NCBI GenBank assembly: GCA_033439265.1 | Contig: JAVTVX010000010.1 | Coordinates: 23,425,056 to 23,489,055, forward strand | DNA: 64,000 nucleotides | Reading direction: 5' to 3' | From: Dillenia suffruticosa | Lineage: Eukaryota; Streptophyta; Magnoliopsida; Dilleniales; Dilleniaceae | Shown here: positions 1 through 12,334 of the stretch, in pieces | How the letters are laid out: each line of letters opens with the position of its first letter | Numbering within the stretch: the first letter of the stretch is position 1 | Translations under genes and position numbers: made by a program | Notes under the pieces: model-generated | Seen by the model: the letters and a program-made list of their open reading frames with translations, nothing else | Told to the model about the DNA's origin: nothing | Databases searched by the model: none

Positions 1-1110
1 TGAATTTCGCCCCGATGTGTGAGAAACACTTCTAATATGATTACTGCCAAATTTATGATGAGCCCCAAGAGAGAATTTAGGGAAAGCTAGGGATAGACAC
101 TCTGTGGGGGTAAACGCAGATCGAGAATGATTAATGTTTTGTGATTCCAATTCTGCTGAGAATTTTGGAGTAGGCAAACCATTGGTAGGCTGGGGATACG
201 ATGATGAAATATTGTGTTTTCAGACAACCTTAAAAAATTTGAGGCCTAGATTCAGGGGTTAAAACAAATTTGTGGGTATGATTGAATCCCACACAGAATG
301 AGATCCGAGCTTTTATTATTCTTGAACTTTACTGCTGTGATCAGTTTTTTCCGTGTGACATCGCTTCAAGTCTATTGCACCTAAGTGGGAGGATGAGAAA
401 GATATAGATCACAGCAAGGACCTTTAATTAGTCAAAACTAAAGGCAAAGATTTCATTTCATGGCAACCTTTTACGAAGTCCCTGACTTGAACAATAAGAA
501 CAGTTGGGTTTGCTGAACTTGAAACATATTGATTTTTGAGAGATTTGGTGAGCAGAACAGAAAGCTGAGTAGGAGTTGGTGGCCTGTAAAAGTTTCAAGA
601 GATTCTTTTCCTTGATAATTATGTTTAAATGATATAATTTAAGAATGCACACCACCCTAAGAACCCATAAGCAGGATTTTCCTTGTATTAGTAGGTTTGC
701 ATTTTCTAGGAAACAAAGTAACTAGCAGCGTATGAAAGGATTCTGGAGTGAAATTGAGGACAAAATGTCAAGATCTAGAGTTTGAAATATAGATAACTCC
801 ATATCCAAAAAAGAAAAAAAGAATCGTGATGATTGAAGAGCTTATGGAAAATCTATCATTAAAAATGGTCTGCCTTCGTAAAGTGCATAAAGGCAATTTG
901 TTGTCTCATCTTTCTTCATGTCCTTCCATGACGAATTGATTATATATTGTTCAGCATGTCAATATGTTACTAATTAGCCAATTAATCAAGATAGAGTTTG
1001 GTACACTTAGGGTTTATATAAGTTGGAACTCTTTGAAGATGAAATTAGCATAATTTTATTTATAATTTTCATGTGCATTAATCTAATTTTGCTTCAGCTT
1101 TAGGATCCTA
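1..1110. other. Non-coding stretch, no gene recognised
   Basis: Both strands are broken by stops at short intervals. The one ORF longer than 60 codons (458-655, minus) resembles no family I know. The base composition is less AT-rich than the later intergenic DNA, so this could be the 3' UTR or a large intron of a gene lying to the left of the window. That is inference only. Confidence 0.5.
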
Positions 1111-2276
1111 GAATTCATGAGGCCACAGAGCTTCAACTTTGCTTGAACATCACCCGGACAATTTTCACCGTCAAGCATTATTTTGGTGGATGATTAAACC
1201 TGAATGGGCTGTGAACTATCCTCCATTATGCAATTGATCTAGAAAGCCAAAAGTCATTGAACTTCATGCGTAAAGAACAACACATGTAGCAAGTAGCAAC
1301 TGCAGGTAACTCATTCTTTGTTCTGCATACTTTTGGAGGCACCCTTTGATGCTTTGGAAATTTTCTATTCTATTTACCTTATTCATTTATTTATTTTGGG
1401 TACTAGATCACTGGTATCCGAATCCATACTCCGACTAATTCAGTTCATGCGTCTGCGAGGGCCCTATTTAAAGGACGGTATTCCCAGCAAAGTTTTTTCC
1501 ATTCCCAAATTTCGAATTTGAGACTTGGTTAAAAGATCTAACATTCCATCTCATGTCTGTTGGTTTCTATTCACCTTCAAGACATGTAAGCTTTCTTTTC
1601 TTGTCAAATCTCAAGGCTGACATGGATTTGATATGGCGACTGGAGAAGAAAGTATTTCATTGCCTTGCGAGAAATCTTCCTATACTCCTTTTTAGCTATG
1701 GTTCATTTTCAGGTGATGCATAATACCACTAGTTTGTTGGAGTCTTACCTTCCTAGAATTAAGTATTTCATGGCCTTGCGAGAAATCTTCCTATACTCCT
1801 GTTTAGATATGGTTCATTTTCAGGTGATGCATAATACCACTTGTTTGTTGGAGTCTTACCTTCCTAGAATTCCTGAGGCCATAGAGCTTCAACTAGGTTT
1901 GAACATCCCGGACGGTTTTCATTGTCTGGCTGATTTTGCTAGATGATTAAACCTGAACAGGCTGTGAACTGGCCTCAATTATGCAGAATTGTTCTAGAAA
2001 GACAGAGTCATTGAACTTCGTGCCTAAAGAGCAACACATGTCCAACCGGAGGTAACTTTTTATTTGTTCTGCATACTTTTGGAGGCATCCTCAAATGCTT
2101 TGGTATTTTTATATTTGCCTTCAAATCATGAAAATTTTCTTTTCCTATCAAATTTTAAGGCTGACGTGGATTCAATATGGCAACTGGAGAAAAAAGGTAT
2201 TTCATGGCCTTGGCCCTTGGGTGGTTCATATTCATGTGATGCATAACACCACTAGTTTGTTGGAGTTTTGCTTATG
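1111..2276. repeat. Nested tandem duplication of an unidentified segment
   Basis: Unit A starts near 1111 and unit B near 1866, about 755 bp apart. They share diverged but colinear blocks: the block after GAATTC at about 1111 and 1866, a block around 'tctgcatacttttggaggca' at 1322 and 2070, and a block around 'aaggctgac' at 1612 and 2158. Within this lies a cleaner tandem repeat of 111 bp (1651-1761 and 1762-1870), a multiple of three and free of stops in one frame; a third, partial copy is at about 2193-2276. Unit A is longer because a SINE sits at 1371-1563. Several blocks are preceded by splice-acceptor-like CAG, so a transcribed gene remnant is possible, but I cannot assign a protein family. 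Confidence 0.75.
1371..1563 (-). mobile_element. SINE (about 193 bp) with 9-bp target-site duplication
   Basis: The insert is flanked by TTTCTATTC at 1362-1370 and 1564-1572. Read on the minus strand it has a tRNA-like box B region ('caaattcgaaatttg') near its 5' end, then a 'ggataccag' motif and an A-rich 3' tail. It shares this plan with the elements at 9416, 12135 and 49930. The paralogous unit B (about 2100-2135) lacks the insert, which gives an empty-site control inside the same window. Confidence 0.75.
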
Positions 2277-3775
2277 AGTATACCTACCAACAAAGAATCC
2301 TGCTAGAGCAGCCTGGTTGCAGATAGCCTCCTGTGCCAGATCCCCTCTAAATTTAGCAACTTACAGATGTACAGAATAAATACCAAAATATAAATTCAAG
2401 GTTCTGAATTCCCTTGACTTAAAGATGCCACATATTTACATGCTTAGATGAGGCAGTGAACATATTGCAGTAATCTGATAATGGCATCGGGATAAAGAAA
2501 AAAATCGTACCACTTGATTGCGGATCAGAGAACAGATGCTTTAAATTTAATTTGTTGCCTCTGGGCATATCTGTTTAATGTACTTGAGTTCCCATTATCA
2601 TAATAGGTAGAATAAGATCCTTGGCTGGATTCTGTATCTGAGCTGTTTTTGCAATTTGTGTATGGACCTGTGCCATGTAGAGTGCATCTATTGTCATTTT
2701 AATCCACCTCAACATTTTTACAGAGCCAAGTTAGCAAGTCATCACATGTAGAATTTGTCGTATTCGTAACAGGCTTCCTGAGAAATAAATTAGCCAATTC
2801 TTATAGCGGACCTTCCAATATCAGCCTTCTTTCTGTCGTGGTTGGTAATGAGAAACTGCCTTTTACATATAGCACTTGAGGGATTAAACTATGAGAATCA
2901 TTCCTTATTCTAGAGTTTCAGGGGGTAATATTCTGAGAGTGTATTCCACAAGAGCAATAGTAGCAGCCTGTTTAAAGGTTAAGTCATATTTGCTGACTCA
3001 TGCTTTCATTATTCTAAAATTGGCCAGCAATGCTTTTGTTCCACATTTCTTTAATCTCTGGGAAACTATTTTTTTGTTTTCTTTGTTTTAGGCTGGACAC
3101 TGCGAATTTGTCCTTCACTTCGGGTGGTAAATAATTAATAATACTTAAAACCTTTAATATAAGGACTTTCAACTAATTCTAGAGTGAATGCAGAAATATG
3201 ATCATAGAGGTAGCATTTACATATGTTTGTTGCCAAAACATATTTTGTCTCTTCTCTCTCCTTTCTATCCGTGAAATTCCATGACAAGCTCCCATGAAAC
3301 GATGATGTCTGGTCCAAAAAGCCAATACGACTATGATTGTCTTGAGTTGTAAACGCAAGTTCATGCAATGATTGAAAAAATAATAACAATTATAATAATA
3401 GAGCTCACTTAAAGATTTTAGTGTTTTAAGAGTTTGATATGATATTTTTGCCTCCTTCAAATCTAGAGGGACTGTTATAATGCAAGTTTCTTGTGGTTTT
3501 TGTTGGGGGAAAGAATGAAGGACTCTCTTTGACTACCGTTTTGTTGGCTGTTATTGATTAATTTAATATCTAATAATTTTGCTTGGGGAAGAGGCTTTTC
3601 AAGGTTCAATTTGATCAATTCATTTTCTCAAATCAATAAGAACATATTAGAACTTCCCAATTATTTGATCTCAATAAAAGAATGGATCGTGTCTTATATC
3701 TTATTGTTCCATTTGTTCTACATGGGTGATTAGTATCAGACAGCTTGTTAGTTGTTACAGTATAGCTATACACTA
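2277..3775. other. Non-coding stretch between the duplication and ALMT copy 1
   Basis: No supportable coding region on either strand; the short ORFs (2891-3091 plus, 3135-3460 minus) have no family signature. The part next to 3776 should include the 3' UTR of the minus-strand ALMT gene. Confidence 0.5.
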
Positions 3776-6099
3776 CTAACATTCTGTTTTGGGTGCAGAA
3801 TGATCTCTATTTTCTGAGAGACATGGGGATACCCCATCAATGGTGATAACGTGATGAGGTCCCTCTATGCTTGCAAGTGGCTGTGCCAAAATCTGCTCCC
3901 GAACTTGTTCATCTGCTGGATCCTTATCATCCCAGCTCTTGAAATGAGCAAGGGAGGCAAGTTCATTTACAGATTCGGCAATGCTCTCCGTGCAGGCAAC
4001 GATGTCAATCAGCAACGATGCCACTGCTGCAGCTGGTATGACTTCCAGCAGGTCAGTGTCTTCCCACAATCCTGTCTTAAGAAAAGACTTGAGGTTTTTG
4101 GCTGAAGTCTTAGCGTTGGACATATGCAAATCAACAGCTGTTGGAGAAGCCATTGTCTTGATTGATATTGCTAGTTCCTTCAATGCTTGACCACATTCAA
4201 AGCTCATCATTACGCATGATTCTTCAATTTTCCTCCGGACCTTCAATGGTGCCTGTAGTGATATCAACATATAACCATTGATAAGTTCAAAATAGAACTG
4301 CCAAGTCAAAGAAAAAAAAATCAAAATAGAACTAGCCAGACTAATATAGACCGCTTGATTCTTTCAGGCTATTTAATTGAACAAGTGATGTCATCATTCA
4401 ACTAAATTTTAAAATGATTTGAGATGCTAATTTAGGGATAATATGAATTTAAGTGCTATAGGCTAGTGCATCAAGTATCATACCTTGATCTCGGAGTTTA
4501 GATAGCCATTAAGAGCATCAACCCGATAAGCACATTTACGTGATAGTGTCCCAATTTTCAGATATTGTTTCCAAGGATGGCGGAACTTAAACTGACCGTG
4601 ACCTGGCTCCCATCTTGCAAAATTAGCCTGCAAATAATTAAGTTGGATGCGCTACATATGGATTATCAGAGTTTTCTTTTCCCTTTTTTTCCTCAAAATT
4701 TTAGAGCAGGACAGGGTGAAAAGGAGGGTTTAACCCACCATGGATTCTTCTGTATTTTTGCAGTTTAGAACAGTTTTATATCCCTCTAGAATTGACTTGT
4801 CCTTCTTAGACTGTCCTTCCTCTGGGCCATTGAAGTATTCATTTCCAAATCCTGAAATTGACAAACAAAACATAAAATCAGACAAGTAAAAAACTCCGTT
4901 GGTGTGTTTGTACATATATAAATACACATATGTATATTTTAGATATTCAATATTGGTGTAGTTGCTATTTTGTTGTAGACATACCTTCTAAGAAGCTCCC
5001 AATCTTTTCTAGGTTGACAGAAACCAGATTGTGAAGATCGCTGCCTGCCCAAACAGGGCAAATGAAGACACATACAAACAGGGATGCGAAGCTGCCGATC
5101 AAAATTGTGGAAAGCCTCTTGTGTGCCATCTCTAGAACCTCATCGTCTCGGTACCCGGATACGGACACCAAACAAAATGTCAATATGAATATCATCAGCC
5201 CATAATCGTATCTTGCCTTCATTCTTGGGAAAAATCTTATGAAGGTAACAGTTGCAGCTGCATCATCAATACACCAATTTTTCTTATATGTAGAAGAAGT
5301 ATTCCGTGGATTAAATTATTTGCAATTAGAAATAAGTCATAAATAGTTGTTTTTAGTTTACACTTTACATTTGTCACTTACCTAGGAGGAAGACAAAGAG
5401 CCCTAGTAAAATGGGCTCGCCTTTTTCTCCAGATAAGGATGCCAAGTGATGAGCTCCAACACCTAAAGCACCTGCCACAAATGTTGCTAACATCCTGTTC
5501 AAACCTTTTCCCAGTGTTGCACCTGAAAAAGGTAACTTCACTATCAACTTCAAGTTTATAATCAGCTAAAATTTATTAACAATTATTTAAAAAGTACATG
5601 AATAACATGGCATCATTCGTTCATGTTTTTGGGTCACCGATATAACTACAATATATATGATATGTATTTAAATTATTTAGGAAATACACACGATGTAGAT
5701 TTATATGTAGGCACATCACTTTTGGCACTTAAAAAGTATCCCATTTATCATATTTCCCGAAACTATTAAAATGCTAGAGTAGAATTGAACTTGATCATAT
5801 GAATTAAGTTGTAAAGGCTTACCTACAGTGTATTCGAAGACAACAACCACAGTTAGTACAGCCCACATTGCAGCAACCCCAAAACCATCGAAGAGAGGTT
5901 GAAAGTAATACAAGAGTGACACCAAAGTTATCGCTAAGCCTACTTTGAGTGAATGGGTAACCCTTCTGGGATCATCTTGACCTAGTTTCTTTGCTGTTCT
6001 AGCAACCTCAGCTATTTTTGCCAATACCCTCTTAGGCAAAGCCTTTATCCTCCCAGATCCTTTGGCTAGAGACCCATCATTCTCAGTGTTTGCAGTCAT
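3776..6099 (-). CDS. Aluminium-activated malate transporter family protein (ALMT copy 1)
   Basis: Six exons on the minus strand: 6099-5823, 5522-5382, 5257-4985, 4851-4739, 4627-4484 and 4252-3776. All junctions are GT-AG and phase is kept (1425 nt, 474 aa). ALMT proteins are plant anion channels carrying malate or other anions across the plasma membrane or tonoplast. Seen here: an N-terminal half with about six membrane segments (residues about 48-205, exons 1-3), the family signatures QDDPRRV and HSLKVG before the first segment, HKRLSTIL and CPVWAG near the last, and WEPGHG at about 274-279 opening the long cytosolic C-terminal half. Length is normal for the family. The start ATG has a TATA box about 190 bp upstream and a GA-repeat 5' UTR. 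It is the downstream member of a tandem pair with the gene at 12965-14816. Transported ion, membrane and clade cannot be told from sequence. Confidence 0.93.
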
Positions 6100-6121
6100 G
6101 TCTCCTGGATATGTGTGTTGG

Positions 6122-6138
6122 CGAGAGAGAGAGAGAGT

Positions 6139-6175
<37 letters not shown>
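6122..6175. repeat. (GA)n microsatellite in the ALMT copy 1 5' UTR
   Basis: An interrupted GA tract lies 23-76 nt upstream of the ALMT start codon, on the start-codon side of the TATA box at 6288-6295. It should therefore be transcribed, as a CT-rich leader in the sense strand. Confidence 0.85.
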
Positions 6176-6177
<2 letters not shown>

Positions 6178-6287
6178 TTTAATGCTCGCTTTCCATTTTT
6201 CTAGAGAGAATATGCTGCATGAGATGAGAGAAAGGAAAGCTGAGGCACTAAGGAGAGAGGTGCCATTGGGGGACTCCGTTAGTCACC

Positions 6288-6295
6288 TTATATAA
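6288..6295 (-). promoter_or_regulatory. TATA box of ALMT copy 1
   Basis: TTATATAA, inside the near-palindrome CCTTATATAAGG, lies about 190 bp upstream of the ATG on the minus strand. That implies a 5' UTR of about 150-165 nt containing the GA tract. Confidence 0.65.
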
Positions 6296-6299
6296 GGTT

Positions 6300-7621
6300 T
6301 TCCAAGACACGTTTAGATGTTTCTTTTATTTTTGGTGGGAAAAGTACAAAGAAGTTTCACTGTGTGTCAGACAGAGGAATATGACTTTGGATGGTGACAG
6401 CAGGGAGTGGCTATTGACGAAATTAAAAATTTAGATCCAAAGAAAATATTATTTAATATTTGAAAATTTTAAAAATTTTGATATTATATATTTAATTTTG
6501 AGAATAAAAATTAAGAAAAAAAAAAGTAACATATTTAGGGTGGCCTTTATTTACTCAGTATTGTGGATTTTTGAGAGGGCAAAAATGGCATTGCCATTTT
6601 TGAAGTTCAACTTAAAAAATTGCGACCGCAATTTCCCGGAGGAGGATAGAGGGGAGAAAGAAGAGAGGAGAGACAAAAAGGAGAGTGGAGAAAGAAACCA
6701 GTGGGGAAGGTGAGAGAAGAGAGAAAGAAGAGAGAGTTGCCGGCACTCGTCATCAAGATAAGCAAGATCAGCAGAAGACTAGGAACATCAAGTACTCCGG
6801 TGACATCTCTTTCGATGAAACAGGAAATTGTGGATGGGAAGAACCCTAAGGACTTGCATGTTGCAACAGGAAATTGTCGATGGTGATGTTGAGATTCCTC
6901 GGGATTTATTTCTGTGAGGGAACGGGTTTGAAGGGCATTGACGTCTTTTCATCAAAAGATCCTAAAGTTTAAATATGGAAATTAAAATTTTTTATTCTAA
7001 TCTTGAAGAGTAAATATATTTCGAAAGTGGTTCAAATATTAAAAATAACATTGTCCATAATCTAACTCTTTAGTTTGGCTGCTGTCACCATTGCGTTGCC
7101 GGTGCAAGATGTCGTGCTGTCCGCATTGCTTTTACAGTGCAAATGCAAAGGCATTCACTCAGCCGTAGTGTTCAACACTCGTTTTGTGCTGAACAATGAA
7201 CTGTATTCCAATTTTACTTTTCTAGAGCTGGGTTTGCCCTTTTATTTTTATCATATGCTATAACTGAAGCCCTTTCTCAGTCCAAAATCGCATTGAATCT
7301 AATTTTTTCGATTAGAGGGGGCTATTGCTGACCGAGTCAAAAGTTTAATTATCCCTTTTTTAATTATTTTATATGGTTGTGGGATTAATCTACCACCTTA
7401 AATAATCTTAAATCATTAGTTTAATGAAAGTTCGATGTGTTCTTAATTAGTTTTTTGTTTTCCTTATTCCATTTTTTTAATTTGCCTCTGGGTTTTTGAG
7501 GCGTAGTTGGGCCAAGGTCCATTTTTTTGGGCTTGGGTGGCGAGGCATTTTATTTTTGACTACTATAATTTTTCCTGGTCATGTTTTGACTCCTATGGAC
7601 CTCAGTCAAAAGACAAGTTTT

Positions 7622-7666
<45 letters not shown>

Positions 7667-9415
7667 TGATATTTTGAATGGTAGGATATTTTATTTTTTT
7701 AATAAGAGATTTTGAATTTAAATATTAGGAATGATGAAAAAAGATTTGAGAGAGTCAACTTTTAAAATAGGTTTCATAATACTCAAACTAAATTAGTCGG
7801 ATCGATAATAAAAATGAGAGAGAGAGAGAGATTGACCGATGACGTCCCATACATTTTTTTGTTTTATGCTGCTCCCAGAGATGCGCTCATTCTTTGTTGC
7901 TTATTAATTTATTTTATTGTTGTCATCCCTTTGCATGATACAATGTATTTAGAAATATAAGTCAAAAGGCGTGTACTTGAAAGAAAAAAAAAAAAACTAA
8001 AATCCAAACATGCCTTCTGGCTTCGCTCAAGCTTGACCAATGGTCCAATGCCCTTCAAATATTTCTATTTCTAAACTTCACCCACCAAATTCGATTTATT
8101 AATTTATTCATTTTTTTTTCTTGTCATTTTGCATGCTATTGTATGTACTTTTTATTCATACCGGTCGTTGGAAGCTTCCAACTAATACCAGAAATAAATA
8201 TTTGAAATAATTATATATAATAATATTTGTTTGGTAAACGAAATAAAAAAATACTCGATGAGTAGAGTGAATTTTCCGTCGGGTGATTTAATTATACTTT
8301 GATTCATGTTATTTTCGTCTCAAAATCAATTAGTTTCTCAATATTTTGACATTTTTCTATATAACATTAATTTAAGTACTTTTGAGTTTTAACTATTTAA
8401 AATGTATTAAATTTTAAAACTTATTTTTAGATACCTGAGTTGTGTTTATGTTGCTGAATTTTTAAATTTATTTTTATAATTAAATTGAATCCATGTTTAG
8501 TGAGGAAAAAAATTTTTTTTTTTAGTAGTAATTGAGGAAAAAATTATGACCACAAAATATAAAGCCAAAATGTTCCTCTACTGAAATATGTCGTGCCAGT
8601 AAGAAACTTCCCCCACCGCATATCACACTGACACACATATCCGATTTCTCCAACTTCTCCTATGAATGGTGCAACCAAATGGCAAAATTTTAATTATCAA
8701 TTCCATTAGGAAACGAGAAACTTAAAGTTCAAATTGATGGTCCAGAAAGAAAGCTGCAAACAAGAAGTATGCCTTCAGCCTTTAGGGCATCAGTCCAAGG
8801 CTGATAGAGAGTGAAGATACCCACTTGACTGATGGAGAGTAAACCCTAGCTTAAAACCATATATTGCATAGACACTCGGCATACAAATATATGTTCATTT
8901 TGTTCGAATATATTCTTATGTTGTTTCAAAAAAAAATTTCCCTGGTGGAGTAATGTCATAAAGTTAGAATAGTTTTAATCAAAAATAATAATAATAAAGT
9001 TAGAATAGTTACAGGGCATATAGTATATAGTATTTTTTTTTTGTTGTAATATAGTATATAGTATTGCTTTGCTTTTGTATCCTTTTGTTGATGCCATGAG
9101 CTTATTTTTAAATATTTTCCTAGTCAAGGCAAGTATTCATTATCCTAGTAACTTGGTTTAGGTTTTTAAGGATATTTTTATTTGTACTGCTTTGAGTTGG
9201 GACGAAGTGTTGGAATATGTCTTACCTTATCCAATATTCTCTCTCCCCTTCTTTGGAAAATAAGCTAGCACCAAAGTTGGCCTCTCCTTTTGATTTGCAT
9301 TCTAAGAATCCGCCCCCATATTATCAATTCAAAAACTGTTGCCTTTTACTAGCTGTTTGTTTCGTGCTCACCAACAACCCACTTAAGTTTTTTATCGTTC
9401 TTTATTTTTTTGACT
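6300..9415. other. Upstream region of ALMT copy 1, no gene
   Basis: AT-rich and non-coding. It holds a more GC-rich, purine-rich island at about 6590-6960 with a second island at 7075-7345 (no family recognised), GA microsatellites at 7625-7657 and 7815-7830, and two TGGGC motifs near 7508 and 7529. A degenerate copy of a dispersed repeat sits at about 7680-7815. Short direct repeats occur at 8955-9065. Confidence 0.55.
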
Positions 9416-9615
9416 TGACTTAATTTTTTTTGTTGGTACCTCGACCTTCCGGTATCTGAGATTTCCTCCCGATTAATACTGAATCGACCTGATTGTCGAG
9501 TCTAATTTGAGGAGGAGATCTCCCAATATTATTTTCTTCGTATCTAATGGGAGTCAAACTCCTGACCTAATTAAGAGACAAATGTGTTTTTCTCACCTAT
9601 ATCAACAAATGTTGG
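9416..9615 (-). mobile_element. SINE (200 bp) with 15-bp target-site duplication
   Basis: The element is flanked by identical copies of TTTATTTTTTTGACT at 9401-9415 and 9616-9630. On the minus strand it has a box B-like GGAGTTTGACTCCC near the 5' end, then 'gataccgg' and 'ggtacc', and ends in an A-rich tail (a T run at about 9423-9430 on the plus strand). Same family plan as 1371, 12135 and 49930. Confidence 0.8.
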
Positions 9616-10243
9616 TTTATTTTTTTGACTCAACGAGAAGAAGGAAACTAATTTCTCTAGAGTCCACTCCTTCAACATTGTTTAGCTTGGAAAATCTTCA
9701 TTTCAAAAACGATATGATAGTATTCTTACCAAGCATGTAATATTTTATCTCTCTCTCTCTCTCTCTCTCTGGGAGGGCATCATATTATGCCATCAAAGAT
9801 GTCTCCACTCGGGTCATCCAAGCATAAAAGCTTTGACGAATATATATATTTTTTTATGATCAATTAATATTTAAAATTATATTATAAATAATCTGATTCA
9901 AATATTATCAGATTCAATTTAGAAAAAATTTTTTTAATGTAATTTTTTTTACTATTAGATTTTAAATTCAAAACTTAATTAAAAAATCTATTATTTATTT
10001 TTTACTAATTTAATTATCCATCCATCGTGAACTTTCAAAGATATAATGATTTCAAACGTAAGATCTTTTGCATTTTTCTTTTTCGATTGACGGTTCAAAT
10101 GAAGGATCCAGGACAGATGATTCAGCTTCTTGTTCACACGCATTAAAAAATATTAGAAAAGCCAATGTGCAAGGAGTGCTGCGCATGTGCTGACAGAGAT
10201 GACCTAACTAAAATTACTAAAATATTGAAAGTGGGATGAAGGG

Positions 10244-10447
10244 CAACATAATATTATATAGTGGTGGGCGTGGGTGATGCCTCGACCCTCATCACAATCA
10301 CCCTTTGGCAATTGTGGCAGAATCAGCCCAAACTCCAAAAAGTACAACAACATAATATTATATAGTGGTGGGCGTGGGTGATGCCTCGACTCTCATCACA
10401 ATCACCCCTTGGCAATTGTGGCAGAATCAGCCCAAACTCCAAAAAGT
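10244..10447. repeat. 104-bp tandem duplication
   Basis: Copy 1 is 10244-10347 and copy 2 is 10348-10447. Both start CAACATAATATTATATAG and differ at only about two positions before the end, so the duplication is recent. No coding content. Confidence 0.9.
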
Positions 10448-12118
10448 AATTTGTACGGCGATGGACAAACATTTTTTTGTGGCAAGCACTTATTAATGTA
10501 ATGAACATTATGTTTGACGCCAAGCATCATTCCTTCCTGCATTTGACTTTGTCTTAAATGTTTATGTAGTGGTGCAAACAGTTTTAGAATTAATCGATAG
10601 AAAACATATTTTTATTTAATTATAATCTAATTTTAATCATTAAAAATTAAAATAGAAAAATTTTAAGTTTGAATTTATATAAATGACGTCGTTACTCTAT
10701 TTTTGGGTTTTGTTAAAAAGGATTTTATCTTCTATTTTTGGCAAATGAAAAACCTTTTTAAAATTTTACTATAATTTATAAGCATATAAAATGATAAATA
10801 TTATAGGCCTAGTGAATGAAGTTCTTGTTATGGATTCTTCTATGAACACACGCTTTAAAAGTAAAGAACCCTAATAAAGGGGAAATTGAACTACACTTGC
10901 GATGGATGGCCCATAGTTGTTAATTTTGTCTCTATGCGTATGTTTTGATTATGTCTAAGTAATTAGCTTTTGATTGTAAGTCCAAAAAGTCAAAAGGCAA
11001 AGGACGCCAAAGCCAAATGGAGTTTCGTGATAAGCGTAAGATGTCCAAAGCCAATGCCAGAACACAAATTGGATACGTAGGTTAAATAGGTGAGATAAGT
11101 GTTAGTGATATGAGCACTCACAAACCCTAGAAAAGTTGGTGCTAATTTCTCCACTAATGGTAATACCAATGGAAAGAAATCTTTCTGTGGCCACTGACTT
11201 GAGATTAAAGTTGGAAACAACCAAACCCCACCTTTTACTTTTTCCTTTTTTTTAATTAAAAATCTGCATTTGTTTATTTTCTGTGGTGACCAGGGTCCTT
11301 GAGAGCCCAATTCTGACTTTGGATACAATGTCTTAGGACATGAAAATTTTGGTTTTTTGAGAGAGAGAATATTATCTGATATGAGTCTTTTCTTCTTCCA
11401 TTAAAGTCGGCCCTGCCTTGGGAGCGCTGTGGAATGCCCCCCCATTGCTAAGAAAAGGCCGACTCTCTTGATTTTATTATTATTGTTAGAGTTGTAAATT
11501 TTTTATAATGTACAACAATGTCACTTATAATAATAATAATAATTTAATTATAAATCATGACCAAAAAGTTAAATGCATTGGATAGATTTGGAAATTTTGA
11601 ATTTTTTTTTTTTTTTTGTTATACAGGGATTTAAATTTGAGATTTTCAAGTTGGGGTCGGGGTTATAACCACTAGACCGTTCTCTTAAAAACTAAAATTT
11701 GGACATTGTTAAAAGAGGTAGGCATCAATTAGAGTAAAAATCTTAAATTTAAATTATATCACTTAAAATTTCATAATATTACGTATTCAGTGAGGTAGAA
11801 TAGAGTATTCTAATTATTTAATACCCACTTCCTAAGACTTGCCGGCCTGAAACTTTCTAGGACAACCCTTGCATGTGCAAACTTACATGTGAACAGTTTC
11901 ATTAGAAATCTAGAACGTGTTTTCGTGGAACCAGAGAATGTCTCCATAGAGTACTTCGATGCATTTACGTTTGGAATACTAATATTATTATTATATTAAT
12001 AATTTTTTATTTAGTCTCAATTTTCCCATAAGGTCTCACACTTTAGTGCCTAATCCTTTATCTCGTTGTGTGTGTGTGTGGGGGCGGGGGGTGCCGTGGG
12101 GGTATTTTGTGACTTACA
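10448..12118. other. Intergenic, no gene
   Basis: AT-rich DNA between the two ALMT genes, with a small SINE-like copy at 11602-11686 and a GT/G-rich patch at about 12067-12100. The 112-codon minus ORF at 10990-11328 has no family signature. Confidence 0.5.
11602..11686 (-). mobile_element. Short tRNA-like SINE remnant with poly(A) tail
   Basis: On the minus strand the sequence has a box A-like 'ggtctagtggtta', a decayed box B ('aaatttaaatccctg'), then 'tataac' followed by 16 A residues (T run 11602-11617 on the plus strand). Related 'tataac'/'tgtaac' plus A-tail copies occur at about 32808, 37390 and 38437. No clear target-site duplication was found. Confidence 0.55.
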
Positions 12119-12134
12119 AATCCGGGACAATTAT

Positions 12135-12318
12135 TTATTATTATTTTTTGTTTTCAATACCGGTATTCGAATTTTGTCCGACTAATCCGATTCGAGTACT
12201 ATAAAATCCATTTTAGGGATACTCTTTTAAATTCTTTTTTGTCATTCTCACGGCTCGAACTCGAGACCTGTGGTTAAAGTGATAAAGTGTCTGACCCCTT
12301 AACACAAATGAATTTGAT
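12135..12318 (-). mobile_element. SINE (184 bp) with 16-bp target-site duplication
   Basis: The flanks are AATCCGGGACAATTAT (12119-12134) and AATCTAGGACAATTAT (12319-12334), with two mismatches. On the minus strand there is a box B-like 'cgagttcgagcc', later 'actcgaatcggattag' and 'gaataccgg', and an A-rich tail. This is one of the best copies for deriving the family consensus. Confidence 0.8.
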
Positions 12319-12334
12319 AATCTAGGACAATTAT

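Noticed and set aside
6590..7345. A small gene or DNA transposon in the GC-richer islands upstream of ALMT copy 1
   Set aside because: No terminal inverted repeats, target duplications or protein domain could be found by eye; left as unidentified.
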